From: Bidens hawaiensis
Taxonomy: Eukaryota; Streptophyta; Magnoliopsida; Asterales; Asteraceae
DNA: 64,000 bases
Reading direction: 5' to 3'
NCBI GenBank assembly: GCA_021521415.1
Contig: JAIQDT010010035.1
Coordinates: 1 to 64,000, forward strand
Each line of letters opens with the position of its first letter. Positions within the stretch are counted from its first letter, which is position 1. Both the position numbers and the translations under genes were made by a program. Shown here piece after piece: positions 44,105 through 55,964 of the stretch. Below the pieces are notes generated by a model. The model was given only the letters and a program-made list of their open reading frames with translations, had not been told where the DNA came from and searched no databases.

Positions 44105-46298
44105 TGTAAGGCCCCGTACCCGGTAGCCCTACTTTCGCGTCGGATTTACTCATAAACACAGTTCTTACAAATCAGAGTTCATTAAAACTTTCGCGGAATA
44201 TAAAAACTTTCTTAAAACATTTCATATCAAAACACGTCTTGTCTTAAAACATCATTTTGCCTTTCAAAATAAACGAAACATTAAACTTAAACATCTTGAG
44301 TCTTCCGATGCCAGCCTCTTATTCAGTGCCACGTGTCTCCTCAAGCGAGATGCCTCCTCCTACTCACTTGCGTGCATACTAAAAGTCAGCTACGCAGAGT
44401 GAGTTCTAGTTAATCAAGCAACTTATCATACAACCACTACATGCATCATATACGTATCCGAAGACACGTAGTCCACTATCTAACCTGCTTACCTTACCAC
44501 TTAGCCTCTTATTTACACCTACCACCTTACCACTTTGCCACTTTAATAACGTATAACGTTATGCCACTTTGCCACTTTGCCACTTTAATAACGTTTAACG
44601 TTATGCCACTTTGCCACTTTAATGACGTAGTCACGTATAGGCTTACCCTACCACGTACTATCGTCATGCCACTATCACTCTTACTACACCCTTGCCACTT
44701 CTAACACGCTCTATCTCTACTTATCTACAACATGCTTCATATCATTTACATAATAAGCAAGTCACATCATAGCATACATACACACTAATAACCACTTGGC
44801 AATCACTGTCCTTGGCGATGCGTGCAATATCCGAAGATCGTTCACGCACCAACAAGTATTATATAATAGCTACCTCGTATAACATCTATAGCATACACTT
44901 ACCACTTAAGGTAAGTGTATTCACACTTCACATCGAGTATGCACACAGCCCCGAAAACATAACAAGGAAATGGGGCTAGAAACTCACCTGAACTCTGCCT
45001 CTTCCTCCGATAGTTGTAAATCCCTTCTTTAACTGAGCTCGGCTGACTGTATAAGTCACACGTATCAATACTCGCCTGATCTAATCTGGTGGCCTAGTAT
45101 TAGCTTACTTTTACTTATCGTTTTAATTTATTTTCTAATCGAACTCGACTTTAGGCGAAGTTAAACCTTAGGCGAACTTAGCTTTAGGCGAAGTTAAACC
45201 TTAGGCGAACTTAGCTTTAGGCGAAGTTAACCCTTAGGCGAACTTAGCTTTAGGCGAAGTTAACCCTTAGGTGAACTTAGCTTTTAGGCGAAGTTGAACC
45301 TTAGGCGAACTTAGCTTTAGGCGAAGTTAAACCTTTGGCGAACTTAGCTTTAGGCGAAGTTAACCCTTAGGCGAAATTTAGCTTTAGGCGAAGTTAACCC
45401 TTAGGCGAATTTAGCTTTTAGGCGAAGTTGTCATCAGGCGAACTTTGCTTTTAGGCGAAGTTGTCATCAGGCGAACTTAGCTTTTTAGGCGAAGTTGTCA
45501 TCAGGCGAACTTAGCTTTTTAGGCGAAGTTGTCATCAGGCGAACTTAGCTTGCAGGCGAAGTTCATCAGGCGAACTTAGCTTGCAGGCGAAGTTGTCGGC
45601 TGCAGCTACTGTTCGTCCTTAATCATCTTCGTTTCTTAACCAAATAACTCGATTTAGGTATCCACGGAATCGTCTGACCAGCGCCTACAAACCCCAACCA
45701 TCAAATCGGCCTAACATCGATGTTTAACGGGTGCGATTTAGGCATATAGGTTACGGGTTCTTTTAGGTTAACAATTAACCTATCAAATGCTAATCAATTC
45801 CAGTAATATTTGTTGTTTTAGGTTCGTTTATAACAAACTAACACAGATCTATGATTTCCCAAATCAAACCGAACCTATACGAACGAATTCTAACTATAAA
45901 CGTACCTTGAACGAGTCGAACTACGAACCCGGTTAAGCCTTGATGTTGTTTTGGTCCGTCACGACGTTCCAGCACCAACAAGCTCGGGTTTTCGCCTTCG
46001 GATCTTGGTTCGGGTTATAAGATGGTGTTGTGTGTGTTTTGGTGGTGTATGGAATATGTGAGAATGAGGATTAAATGGTGATTAATGGTATTTGTATTTA
46101 GGGATCATGGGCTTAAGCCCATGGACTCTCCTTCCTTCTTTCATAACCCAAGTCCATAACCCATATCCATTACCCAACACTAGCCCGACCCATACCAACT
46201 CCTACTCTATTTATTTATTTCCCGATAACCCGAGTAAACTTTCCCTCTATTATTAAGTAATACAATTAATATTATTTTGGAAATTTCGGGATGTTACA
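44105..46298 (-). repeat. Array LTR 4
   Basis: 2194 bp; minisatellite at about 45149-45597. It shares GGCGAAATTTAGC and CTCTATCTCTAC variants with LTR 5. Confidence 0.92.
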
Positions 46299-47087
46299 AG
46301 TCTTCCCTCCTTAAAGAGGTTTCGTCCCCGAAACCTAACTTATTCCCTATAAAAGGAAAACTTCTTATATTTACACACTTTATTGAATCGTCTTTGTTCT
46401 CTTACTCCTGACTTGTAGTCATCGAATGGTGGTCATGTGTTTTAGCTATTTAAGGTAGCTTGTCCATGAGGCTCTCGATGTCTCAAGTCTCGTCTCGTCT
46501 TTCCAAGGGCTTCCTTTGATGCTTTTGTGACAATTTGGAAACTCTCTTAGCATATCTGACTACAAGCTCCAAGCGTGACTTCTTCATTACTTTTTGCAGT
46601 TGGAGTCATGTTGTTTTCGTATATCGCTCTGCCTCAGATTCTTCTCTTGTCCGCCTTTTTTGTAACAGTCATCTATCTTATCTCTAAGGAAACACAAATG
46701 TTATCACTCTAGGAATTATTTAGCACGTGATTCGTAAGGTAAGTAGTTAATGACGTTGATCAAGTGTAATTAACTATTTGCGTTACTCCTCAGGTTCTAC
46801 ATACTTCCCTTCATGATTTCACTTGTGCTTGTTTATACTCTTAAACAGTTAATCAGTTAAGATCAATTAATCCTATCCCTAACCTGCACTCATTCTTCAT
46901 TTAGCAAATAAGCCAACATTAACATACACCATTTACCATACACTTTACCTTTACTGAGCTTGCTTGAGTGACACATGGCTATCTTGAACTGGCATCTTCT
47001 TTCTTTCTCATTTTAAATCCCATTCTCTGTTCGAGTCTAAGCATGTAGGATGCTTAAATCTCTCGAACTTATGCTCTGATACCAACT
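46299..47087 (-). other. Array internal region 4
   Basis: 789 bp, same architecture as the other internal regions. Confidence 0.88.
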
Positions 47088-49281
47088 TGTAAGGCCCCGT
47101 ACCCGGTAGCCCTACTTTCGCGTCGGATTTACTCATTAACACAGTTCTTACAAATCAGAGTTCATTAAAACTTTCGCGGAATATAAAAACTTTCTTAAAA
47201 CATTTCATATCAAAACACGTCTTGTCTTAAAACATCATTTTGCCTTTCAAAATAAACGAAACATTAAACTTAAACATCTTGAGTCTTCCAATGCCAGCCT
47301 CTTATTCAGTGCCACGTGTCTCCTCAAGCGAGATGCCTCCTCCTACTCACCTGCGTGCATACTAAAAGTCAGCTACGCAGAGTGAGTTCTAGTTAATCAA
47401 GCAACTTATCATACAACCACTACATGCATCATATACGTATCCGAAGACACGTAGTCCACTATCTAACCTGCTTACCTTACCACTTAGCCTCTTATTTACA
47501 CCTACCACCTTACCACTTTGCCACTTTAATAACGTATAACGTTATGCCACTTTGCCACTTTGCCACTTTAATAACGTTTAACGTTATGCCACTTTGCCAC
47601 TTTAATGACGTAGTCACGTATAGGCTTACCCTACCACGTACTATCGTCATGCCACTATCACTCTTACTACACCCTTGCCACTTCTAACACGCTCTATCTC
47701 TACTTATCTACAACATGCTTCATATCATTTACATAATAAGCAAGTCACATCATAGCATACATACACACTAATAACCACTTGGCAATCACTGTCCTTGGCG
47801 ATGCGTGCAATATCCGAAGATCGTTCACGCACCAACAAGTATTATATAATAGCTACCTCGTATAACATCTATAGCATACACTTACCACTTAAGGTAAGTG
47901 TATTCACACTTCACATCGAGTATGCGCACAGCCCCGAAAACATAACAAGGAAATGGGGCTAGAAACTCACCTGAACTCTGCCTCTTCCACCGATAGTTGT
48001 AAATCCCTTCTTTAACTGAGCTCGGCTGACTGTATAAGTCACACGTATCAATACTCGCCTGATCTAATCTGGTGGCCTAGTATTAGCTTACTTTTACTTA
48101 TCGTTTTAATTTATTTTCTAATCGAACTCGACTTTAGGCGAAGTTAAACCTTATGAGAACTTAGCTTTAGGCGAAGTTAAACCTTAGGCGAACTTAGCTT
48201 TAGGCGAAGTTAACCCTTAGGCGAACTTAGCTTTAGGCGAAGTTAACCCTTATGTGAACTTAGCTTTTAGGCGAAGTTGAACCTTAGGCGAACTTAGCTT
48301 TAGGCGAAGTTAAACCTTTGGCGAACTTAGCTTTAGGCGAAGTTAACCCTTAGGCGAAATTTAGCTTTAGGCGAAGTTAACCCTTAGGCGAACTTAGCTT
48401 TTAGGCGAAGTTGTCATCAGGCGAACTTAGCTTTTAGGCGAAGTTGTCATCAGGCGAACTTAGCTTTTTAGGCGAAGTTGTCATCAGGCGAACTTAGCTT
48501 TTTAGGCAAAGTTGTCATCAGGCGAACTTAGCTTGCAGGCGAAGTTCATCAGGCGAACTTAGCTTGCAGGCGAAGTTGTCGGCTGCAGCTACTGTTCGTC
48601 CTTAATCATCTTCGTTTCTTAACCAAATAACTCGATTTAGGTATCCACGGAATCGTCTGACCAGCGCCTACAAACCCCAACCATCAAATCGTCCTAACAT
48701 CGATGTTTAAGGGGTGCGATTTAGGCATATAGGTTACGGGTTCTTTTAGGTTAACAATTAACCTATCAAATGCTAATCAATTCCAGTAATATTTGTTGTT
48801 TTAGGTTCGTTTATAACAAACTAACACAGATCTATGATTTCCCAAATCAAACCGAACCTATACGAACGAATTCTAACTATAAACGTACCTTGAACGAGTC
48901 GAACTACGAACCCGGTTAAGCCTTGATGTTGTTTTGGTCCGTCACGACGTTCCCGCACCAACAAGCTCGGGTTTTCGCCTTCGGATCTTGGTTCGGGTTA
49001 TAAGATGGTGTTGTGTGTGTTTTGGTGGTGTATGGAATATGTGAGAATGAGGATTAAATGGTGATTAATGGTATTTATATTTAGGGATCATGGGCTTAAG
49101 CCCATGGACTCTCCTTCCTTCTTTCATAACCCAAGTCCATAACCCATATCCATTACCCAACACTAGCCCGACCCATACCAACTCCTACTCTATTTATTTA
49201 TTTCTCGATAACCCGAGTAAACTTTCCCTCTATTATTAAGTAATACAATTAATATTATTTTGGAAATTTCGGGATGTTACA
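47088..49281 (-). repeat. Array LTR 5
   Basis: 2194 bp, outermost right LTR beside the right TGTTT; minisatellite at about 48131-48580. Closest to LTR 4, with private changes such as CCTTATGAGAACTT. Confidence 0.92.
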
Positions 49282-49730
49282 TGTTTTGGATTTCTTATTT
49301 TAGCTCCTTATAACTTTTCATAAGTTAATAAGTTACAACCTTATAACTTATTAATTTATCCCCTCCCAATAACATACAATAAAAAACACATTTCAACTTT
49401 TACAAAAGTTAACAAGTCATAAGTTGCTTAAATTAGAACAGTTCAAATAACCGAAACAATTTTTAACTTTGACAATCGCATCTTAAAATTTACATCCAAA
49501 TTCAAATCCTCTTGAATTATCACATGTGAATTGAACTTTCTTTTCACTTTTGATCCTTCTCCAAATACCGCCAACGTACGTATACATCCATTACATTGTT
49601 AAATCGATACAAAGAAAAATAATCATAGCTCATCCAAATTGTCCATAATGTCAAATCACAGTCATTGATTCAAACTAATACAAATAAACATTCCATCCTT
49701 AAACATTGATGGTTGTGGGTGTTAATTTGA
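49282..49730. other. Right flank of the array; possible MITE split by it
   Basis: Joined across the array, the flanks read GGGGATGTTT then TGGATTTCTTA, and similar inverted phrases occur near 49420-49470. The array may therefore have landed in a small PIF/hAT-like MITE. Weak evidence. A diverged copy of 34320-34420 is present at about 49490-49580. Confidence 0.3.
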
Positions 49731-50510
49731 GGATCGTATTCGGTGCCAGCCAAATAAGAATAAAATTTTAAAATTGAATAAGAAACTGTAAAAATTGGTT
49801 CGATTGATAAACCTTACATGGAGGGTTGTGATTCATGAACAATAAGACCAAGTGTAATTAAGGATTAACTTGTTGATCAAGTTAATTGTAATACGAATCT
49901 AAATAAGTCGGGTACGGGATGCACACTTTTTTGATCTTATTATAATTTATAATCTTATTGGTACTTAGGGGCAGCGCCCCTGGTAGCGGGGTGCGAGGGG
50001 CGGCAGCCCCTGGCAGGGTCCAAGGGACAGCGCCCCTGGCTGGTGTCGAGCTTCCAGGTTAGCTTGGAAAAATTTTTTGTTGACATATATTGTTATATTA
50101 AAAAACACATTAGAAATTTAATTTAATTAAATTTCGCATGTTTTATTTGTCACAAATTCTAGAGCGTATTTCATGATTTTGAATTTCAAAATCAGATAAC
50201 TGCAAAGGCAGTTACAACTGCCCAACCCTAATTAAAACTGCCCTTGATCATACGATGTTTTCTTTCTGGTTCAGAAAATCTCTCAATCGCCATACAGATT
50301 CTTGCACTCAATCTGAGTTTTATCCGGTCAAAACATTTGGGAACCAACAAATAGTTTTGATCTAAAAGTGTTTCACGACTCCCAGATTTTCCTAAGATAT
50401 ACGATTGCAGAAATCCCCAACACTCAAACCTTGTGTCTGGGTTGAGCAGCGGGTTGGTATTCAAAGACTTCCACAACTTTCTTCGCATATGTAACATGAT
50501 ATTTTATACC
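49731..50510 (+). repeat. Possible copia-type solo LTR or LTR fragment
   Basis: Contains the GC-rich self-complementary block GGGGCAGCGCCCC (about 49969-49981, and a variant near 50026-50036), common in plant LTRs. It is followed by AT-rich DNA and a leader-like stretch. No ends, primer site or coding domains could be fixed. Confidence 0.3.
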
Positions 50511-51227
50511 TTAATCCGACATCAAGATACATTATGTTTCATGATGACCTTTGTGAAGAGTTGACACGTGCTTTAGTAGAGGTTGAATTTCTCACGGTCC
50601 ATTTGTATTAATCGACAAGTCAAACGACTACAATAATTGATTTATGGGTTCAATCATATCTTTCTAACACTTTCGGTCATTTTCAAGGTTCAATATCTTA
50701 TATTATGGTTTTTGTTTCCAGTTTAAGGTATAAATCCGCCTTGCCCTACAAATAAGTTTGATTTTTCTTCTAGTCACATTCAACTCGTTGGTTTAGTTCT
50801 ATTAAAATGTAATTTGTTAAGCTATTTTCGTTTCATCTCAAATACAAGAGGTTTGATTTTGACATCATGTTGTTTTATATCGAAGTTAGTGACTTCGTAA
50901 AGAAAAATAGTAGAAGTGTAAGGTATTTGGATCTTCAAATATGAATTTGGTATGGTTCTAATTTCTTATATTATATATTTGTGGTTTTAGGCTTGTTTGA
51001 ACCGAACTGAACCACAAAAAAAACACGAAACCATAGAAACTAAAAACAATTATGCCGATTCCAGTCACAGGTTTACAAGCAGTTTTTTATGAGCATTGAA
51101 CATTTCTGTATGTTATCATAATATTACAACATGAGAATGGTTTTAATTTTTATCTAACTAGTGCCATTGTGTGATAATTATGAACGTTTTCTATGACAAT
51201 TGTGTATTTAAAAGTTATAAGCGTAAT
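50511..51227. other. Intergenic, no gene recognised
   Basis: AT-rich DNA leading to the tRNA gene. No supported feature. Confidence 0.45.
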
Positions 51228-51299
51228 GGGCATTTGGTCTAGTGGTATGATTCTCGCTTAGGGTGCGAGAGGTCCCGAGTTTAATTCTCGGAATGCCCC
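51228..51299 (+). tRNA. tRNA-Pro (anticodon AGG)
   Basis: 72 nt. The acceptor stem GGGCATT pairs with AATGCCC, the D arm contains TGGTCTAGTGGTA, and the anticodon stem CTCGC/GCGAG encloses the loop TTAGGGT (anticodon AGG). The T stem is CCGAG/CTCGG. The T loop reads TTTAATT where plant tRNA-Pro normally has TTCGATT, i.e. both bases of a CpG have decayed. The box B promoter is therefore weakened, and only a poor T run follows (ATTCTTTC). It may be a pseudo-tRNA although all stems are intact. Confidence 0.85.
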
Positions 51300-52001
51300 T
51301 AAATTCTTTCATATATTCATCTAATATTAAGTTAGATATTACTTATTATTGATTTTTTTAATTCCATTATGTATAAACAAATTATAAAAGAACAACAAAC
51401 AGCTCATAATAAGAAGAAACAAATCATAATAACTTAATAAGAAATGACAAAGAAAGGTTTATAACAATCATGAATCCTGTGTTGTATCTAGCTCATCGTC
51501 CATCTAAACTCGAGATGACAAAGAAAGGTTTATAACGATCATGAAGACCATCAGGTAATGGCCAATGTACTCGAACACGACAAACAAACTTTTGCGACAG
51601 GCATGCAAGCATGGACATCGTATGGCATTAGTTCTATTAAATTCGCGAGCATGTGAGTGGCATTGTATTAGGTGATACTTGGTTCGAATGTACGATTACC
51701 CAAAACATGCATACTTGTTTACCGGAACTTGTTTACCGGAACTATACCCGTAACATTTTATTTTTATTTTTATTTTCCTTTGTCTTTGGGTAATATAATG
51801 ATTTACTAATTAGAATAATTTACTAATTGTAGTTTTTATATTTCTAGTTAACTGGGTAATAAAAATTAAAAATATATTTGGAAATATCATCATGTAGTTT
51901 TTAACAAACTAACAGATACTCGATATCCGTATAGGTAATTATTCAACAAATACACAACGGTATAGGCCAGTTAAGGGACATGGTTTTATAATAAGACATT
52001 A
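51300..52001. other. Intergenic, no gene recognised
   Basis: AT-rich. A short direct repeat (GATGACAAAGAAAGGTTTATAAC-like phrase near 51445 and 51515) is the only structure seen. Confidence 0.45.
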
Positions 52002-52245
52002 GAGCATCTCCAATGGAAGATCTCTAAAGCACATCAAGTCTTATTTGGAGGAGAGAGAGAATCTAGGTGGAGAAGAGATGTGCCAAGTGGAAGAGAGATT
52101 GAGGGATGTGTATTGGATTTTCGGATCTTAGAAGAAAAAGAAAGGAGAGGGGAGAGAGAATGATGGTTTGAGTGGGGTTTGTGGGTGAGTAGAAGAGAGA
52201 TAACTGGTTTGTCTTTCAAACATCTTCTTACCATCGGAGATGCCC
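52002..52245 (+). mobile_element. MITE with GAGCATCTCC termini
   Basis: The left end GAGCATCTCCAATGG is inverted at the right end (reverse complement GGGCATCTCCGATGG). TTA precedes the left end. The interior is purine-rich and non-coding. The terminal motif is common among plant MITEs; the superfamily is uncertain (PIF/Harbinger-like if TTA is the target duplication; the right side reads ATA). Confidence 0.6.
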
Positions 52246-52344
52246 ATATATTGGGACTATCTATACCCGCCTTATTATCATCCCTAGCTCCTCCAAGCTC
52301 CATTTACTCACCTCTTTCTTTATTATTAACTTTATTATAACACT

Positions 52345-53110
52345 AGTTTGATCCTCCCGTGTTACGTGAGCTTATTTAATTTTTTGTTTTTAATCGTTTT
52401 CCTATTTTATGATGATTTATTTTATTTTTTAACGTAGTTTTTTTTAATTCAATACATATATATTAGTTTGTTATTATATTTTTTTGCGTTTGGGTATTTT
52501 CAATTGAGATGTGTAGGTTTTTTAGTTTTTTAACGAACAAAAATACACGAACACGAACATGTTGATTTTTTTAAATGAACAAATATGAACACAAATATTT
52601 GTCTAATTAAAAAGGGGACGTCGATGTAGTTGACGATGATGGGTAGTATCGGAAGTTAACCGGCGATGGAGATGATAGACCATCAATGGAGAACATGTAA
52701 AGAAGATAAATTAAATTAGGATTTGAGGATGAAAGTATTTACCAATAAATAAAATCTTATAACCCATTTGGGAGCTATTAGGGTTTGGTAAGACCCATAA
52801 CCCGTGGAAAATTATTTTTTGATGATTAAGAGGTTATTTCACAAATAAATGAGATGTTATAACCCGTTTAAGGGTTATCCGGGTTTGATGAGACCCATGA
52901 CCCGCGAAAATTATTGTTTGATTATGAAAGAATTTTATAAATAAATATAAATGAGATGTTATAACCCATTTAAAGACTATCTGGGTTTGGTAAGACCCAT
53001 ACCCGCGATTTCGGGTCAAATTCATGAGAAGTCTTCATTTAGAAATCAAGCAATCTGGTGGCTCTAGAGAATTGGGGGGAAACCTGAGAGCGACACGTAG
53101 GATTTTATGG
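52345..53110 (+). repeat. AT-rich dispersed repeat, third locus
   Basis: Starts CTAGTTTGATCCTCCCGTG, like the start near 1867. It carries three GAGATGTTATAACCC-type modules (about 52740, 52850 and 52953), each followed by the GGTTTGG/TGAGACCCAT phrase, and ends GCGACACGTAGGATTTTA like the copy near 2815-2833. Confidence 0.6.
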
Positions 53111-54513
53111 TAGGCAATTATATAAATAGTTAAATTAGATACATTACTTGAGTCAGTATATAGTATTTGAGTGTCACGTTAAAACACAATTTATTTTGTA
53201 AACTCACTTGAAAATTATGTGACAAAACCACATGACAGATAGGTTTTGTTATAATCGTTTGCAGATAAATATATGTTAAGAGATCAAGCTGAAGCACTTT
53301 AATTAAGGTATATTTTGAAATGCAATATAAATAGCTATGTGTGTATATATGAGACATAAGAAATATTTTACATTTATAACGAGCTAAGTTAAACTTTAAT
53401 ATGATAATAAACAACGTTAAGTGTCATTAACTACGGAGAAACCATTAAGGGACGTTTTATATGGCGTTCTTATCCATCTTCTAGCAAAAAAATCAATATA
53501 AATACAAACTACAAAAGGTATTTATCCAATTTTAGTTTTGGAGAAAGGTAGTATACGAAACAACACATATCTCGTGTGATTTACGGATCTTCAAATGCAA
53601 AGAATGCCTAACTTTTAGTAATCGTATTGCAAGCATACAGTTTTAACTATGAGTGACATTAGCTTGTGCTCAGCCAGCATCCGACTCATGTAGGCTCATG
53701 GCTTGATAAGCTGACTTGTTTTAATTTAAATTATTTTTATGTTTCCAAAAAAATAGATTTAACAGCAATAACAATAACAAACATATTTCTCTAATTGTTG
53801 GTTCACTTGCTTTGTTGTGTTTGTATTTCATGTAACATCAAGGATAATGGATATCTTGACCAATTATTTGATTTTGGGCTAAAGATGCAGCATATTGGTA
53901 ATTAGTCAAGTCCTAATTTTTAGATTATATTTTTCTTGCCATGAAACCCTTTAAAAGTATATTTTGGAGTTTGGAATTTTTAGGTTGAAATGTTATGTCT
54001 AATTCTGATGCAACAGTCTCATTTATAATAATAAGCAAACTGTTATATTACCATTTCAACCTTAGACCTCACAAATAGAACCATATACAGGGGAACATGA
54101 AGGTCTGTTATTAAGAGATGTGCAAATAAGTCAATGTTTTCATAATAAAGTTATATATGTGCTCCAGGTTTGTTATAGATATAATTGGCTCTCATATGCA
54201 GTGTTATTTGTGTGACTTTGTGAAATCGTCCCGTTTCTGTTGTGCAACATTTTTAATAATGTTTTAGTTATGCGATGTAGACCATTTCAGTTATGCAATG
54301 TATCATCAGTATTTGTAATTAATGTTGTTGCAGAAACTATTCCATATTAGCTATTCCTAGATACCTGAAAATATCAAATACGCACAATTTTGATTTTTAC
54401 AAACAAGCCCAATATTTCACAACTGAAAACATATGTACATAATAATTTAAAGGGGACAAGTTACATATATTCAACATCTTGTTTTGTGCACATGTATAAT
54501 ATATTTACAAGTA
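53111..54513. other. Intergenic, 3' side of the protease gene
   Basis: AT-rich DNA, no gene recognised. The part next to 54514 is the 3' untranslated region of the protease gene on the minus strand, with no clear poly(A) signal identified. Confidence 0.45.
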
Positions 54514-55628
54514 TCAAGCCGTTGGATAAGAAGCCATCATAGCAATACCACACAACCCTTCCTTAGCTTCAACATCTCTCTGCATCCTAATGTAACCTTC
54601 TTCACCCCAAACCGTGCTCCATGAGTTCTTCACGAGCCAATATTTGATGCCATCATCAGTGGTTCCATAGCCAACAGCTGTGACCCCATGGTCCAATTCA
54701 GTACCACAACTTCCGTTAAAAACACCACTTGAGTAAAACTGGAAGTCAGACTCCCCAGCATCAATGGCAACTGAAACAGGCTGCATAGCCACCGCCTTCA
54801 GTAGCGCCGACTCACTGTTGACGGGCACATCCTCGTGTCCGGTGATCTTGGCTGCAGCAACTCCTTCTTTCTTTGTATTGCAAGTGGCATCTACTGCTTT
54901 GTAAGGATACGCAACCTCCGTGTTGATCCCTTTGTTTTTAACAATAAAGTCAAACCCATCATCCATGTATCCGCCTTCACATCCTTGGTCTTCACCATTT
55001 CTGTCACAATCCATAAGTTCTTGCTCAGATAATGTAATCAGTTTCCCTGTGGTTATTCCTGTAATTCCTTCAGTAGCAGCGATTGTTGAAAATGCCCAAC
55101 AACTTCCTGTTGATTTTAAAACAAATAATATTTATAAAAGAAAAGGCGTAGCAAAAAAAGGTGTTTTAAGTTTGAAATTTGTTATGGGCTTACCGCATTG
55201 ACCTTGATCCTTGACCGGGGTAACGGCTCCTTTCTTCCTCCAGTCAATGCTAGATGGAACCATGGTCACGTTTTCATACCTGAATGGCATGGTCTGACCC
55301 GATCTTGGTGTATATGGAAACTTGAACCCGTTACGAGTAGCCTTAAACTCTTGATTTGTCTGGTCTGCAAATTCATTGACACTCAACTTGTAAGCATGGT
55401 TGCCAGCATTGTTGAACGCTTCTATGTACGCCACATTGTTCTTGAATATCTTGAAACGTGTTTCTTTCTCCAAATCATCTTTATACACACGTCCATAATG
55501 AGTCATCCATTGTTCATGCCTTTGTATCATGTTATCTTCTTTTATTGTACGAGATGTGACCTGCCCTCCCCACATACAAAAAACAAACAATGTTGCTACT
55601 ATGATTATTGTATTGTGTGATAACCCAT
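54514..55628 (-). CDS. Papain-like cysteine protease, SAG12 type (start region damaged)
   Basis: Two exons: 55194 and upstream, and 55106-54514, with an 87-bp GT..AG intron (55107-55193) splitting QCG|SCWAFS. Domains in order: hydrophobic signal ([15 protein letters not shown]), I29 prodomain with an ERFNIN-type helix ([19 protein letters not shown]), then peptidase C1A starting [12 protein letters not shown]. The catalytic Cys (GSCWAF), His ([12 protein letters not shown]) and Asn (LVKNSWS) are present, plus GCEGG. SAG12-like enzymes act in vacuoles during senescence. The frame containing the signal peptide has no ATG; the ATG at 55628-55626 is one base out of frame, as if one base were missing just after it. 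Corrected, the length would be 342 residues, normal. The first in-frame ATG (55575) would drop the signal peptide. Confidence 0.87.
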
Positions 55629-55705
55629 GTTTATTTCCACTTAGAAGAGTATAAGGATTCTTATAAGTTGGTAGATGTTGAGGTATTCTCGAATTTAGGA
55701 ATGTG

Positions 55706-55717
55706 GTCTATATATAG
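55706..55717 (-). promoter_or_regulatory. TATA box of the cysteine protease gene
   Basis: On the minus strand CTATATATAGAC lies about 80 bp upstream of the ATG at 55628, giving a leader of about 50 nt. Confidence 0.55.
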
Positions 55718-55964
55718 AGCATGAATATGTAGAAAATGTTCATGTTTGATTAATTAAGTAGATCACTACGTGGTTGGCATGGCAAGGCAACATTAGTTTC
55801 CCAAATTGTTGAATCTTGATTTGTTTTTTCTTCCTTGTTGTCATTATCATATATGTTCTTCTACGTTTATATGTCGATGATTATTTGATTGGGATATTCT
55901 TTTTGAAATATCTTTTGTCTCCACATCTTGATCTAGTTAGTTTGTCGTTTAATTTGTTTTTCAA

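Larger units (their letters stand above)
35179..49281 (-). mobile_element. Tandemly amplified non-coding LTR retroelement: five LTRs, four internal regions
   Basis: Five LTRs (35179-37353, 38143-40334, 41124-43315, 44105-46298, 47088-49281; 2175-2194 bp) alternate with four internal regions of 789 bp each, all head to tail. LTRs read TGTAAGGCCC...GGGATGTTACA on the plus strand. Each internal region has a tRNA-Met primer site next to the LTR on its right and a purine tract next to the LTR on its left, so the element runs on the minus strand. TGTTT flanks only the outermost ends (35174-35178 and 49282-49286), so the whole array descends from one insertion. No gag or pol is present. The LTR is nearly three times longer than the internal region. 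Assembly duplication should be excluded. Confidence 0.92.

Noticed and set aside
54835..55620. Plus-strand frames of 65-140 residues at the protease locus
   Set aside because: Antisense shadows of the cysteine protease exons.
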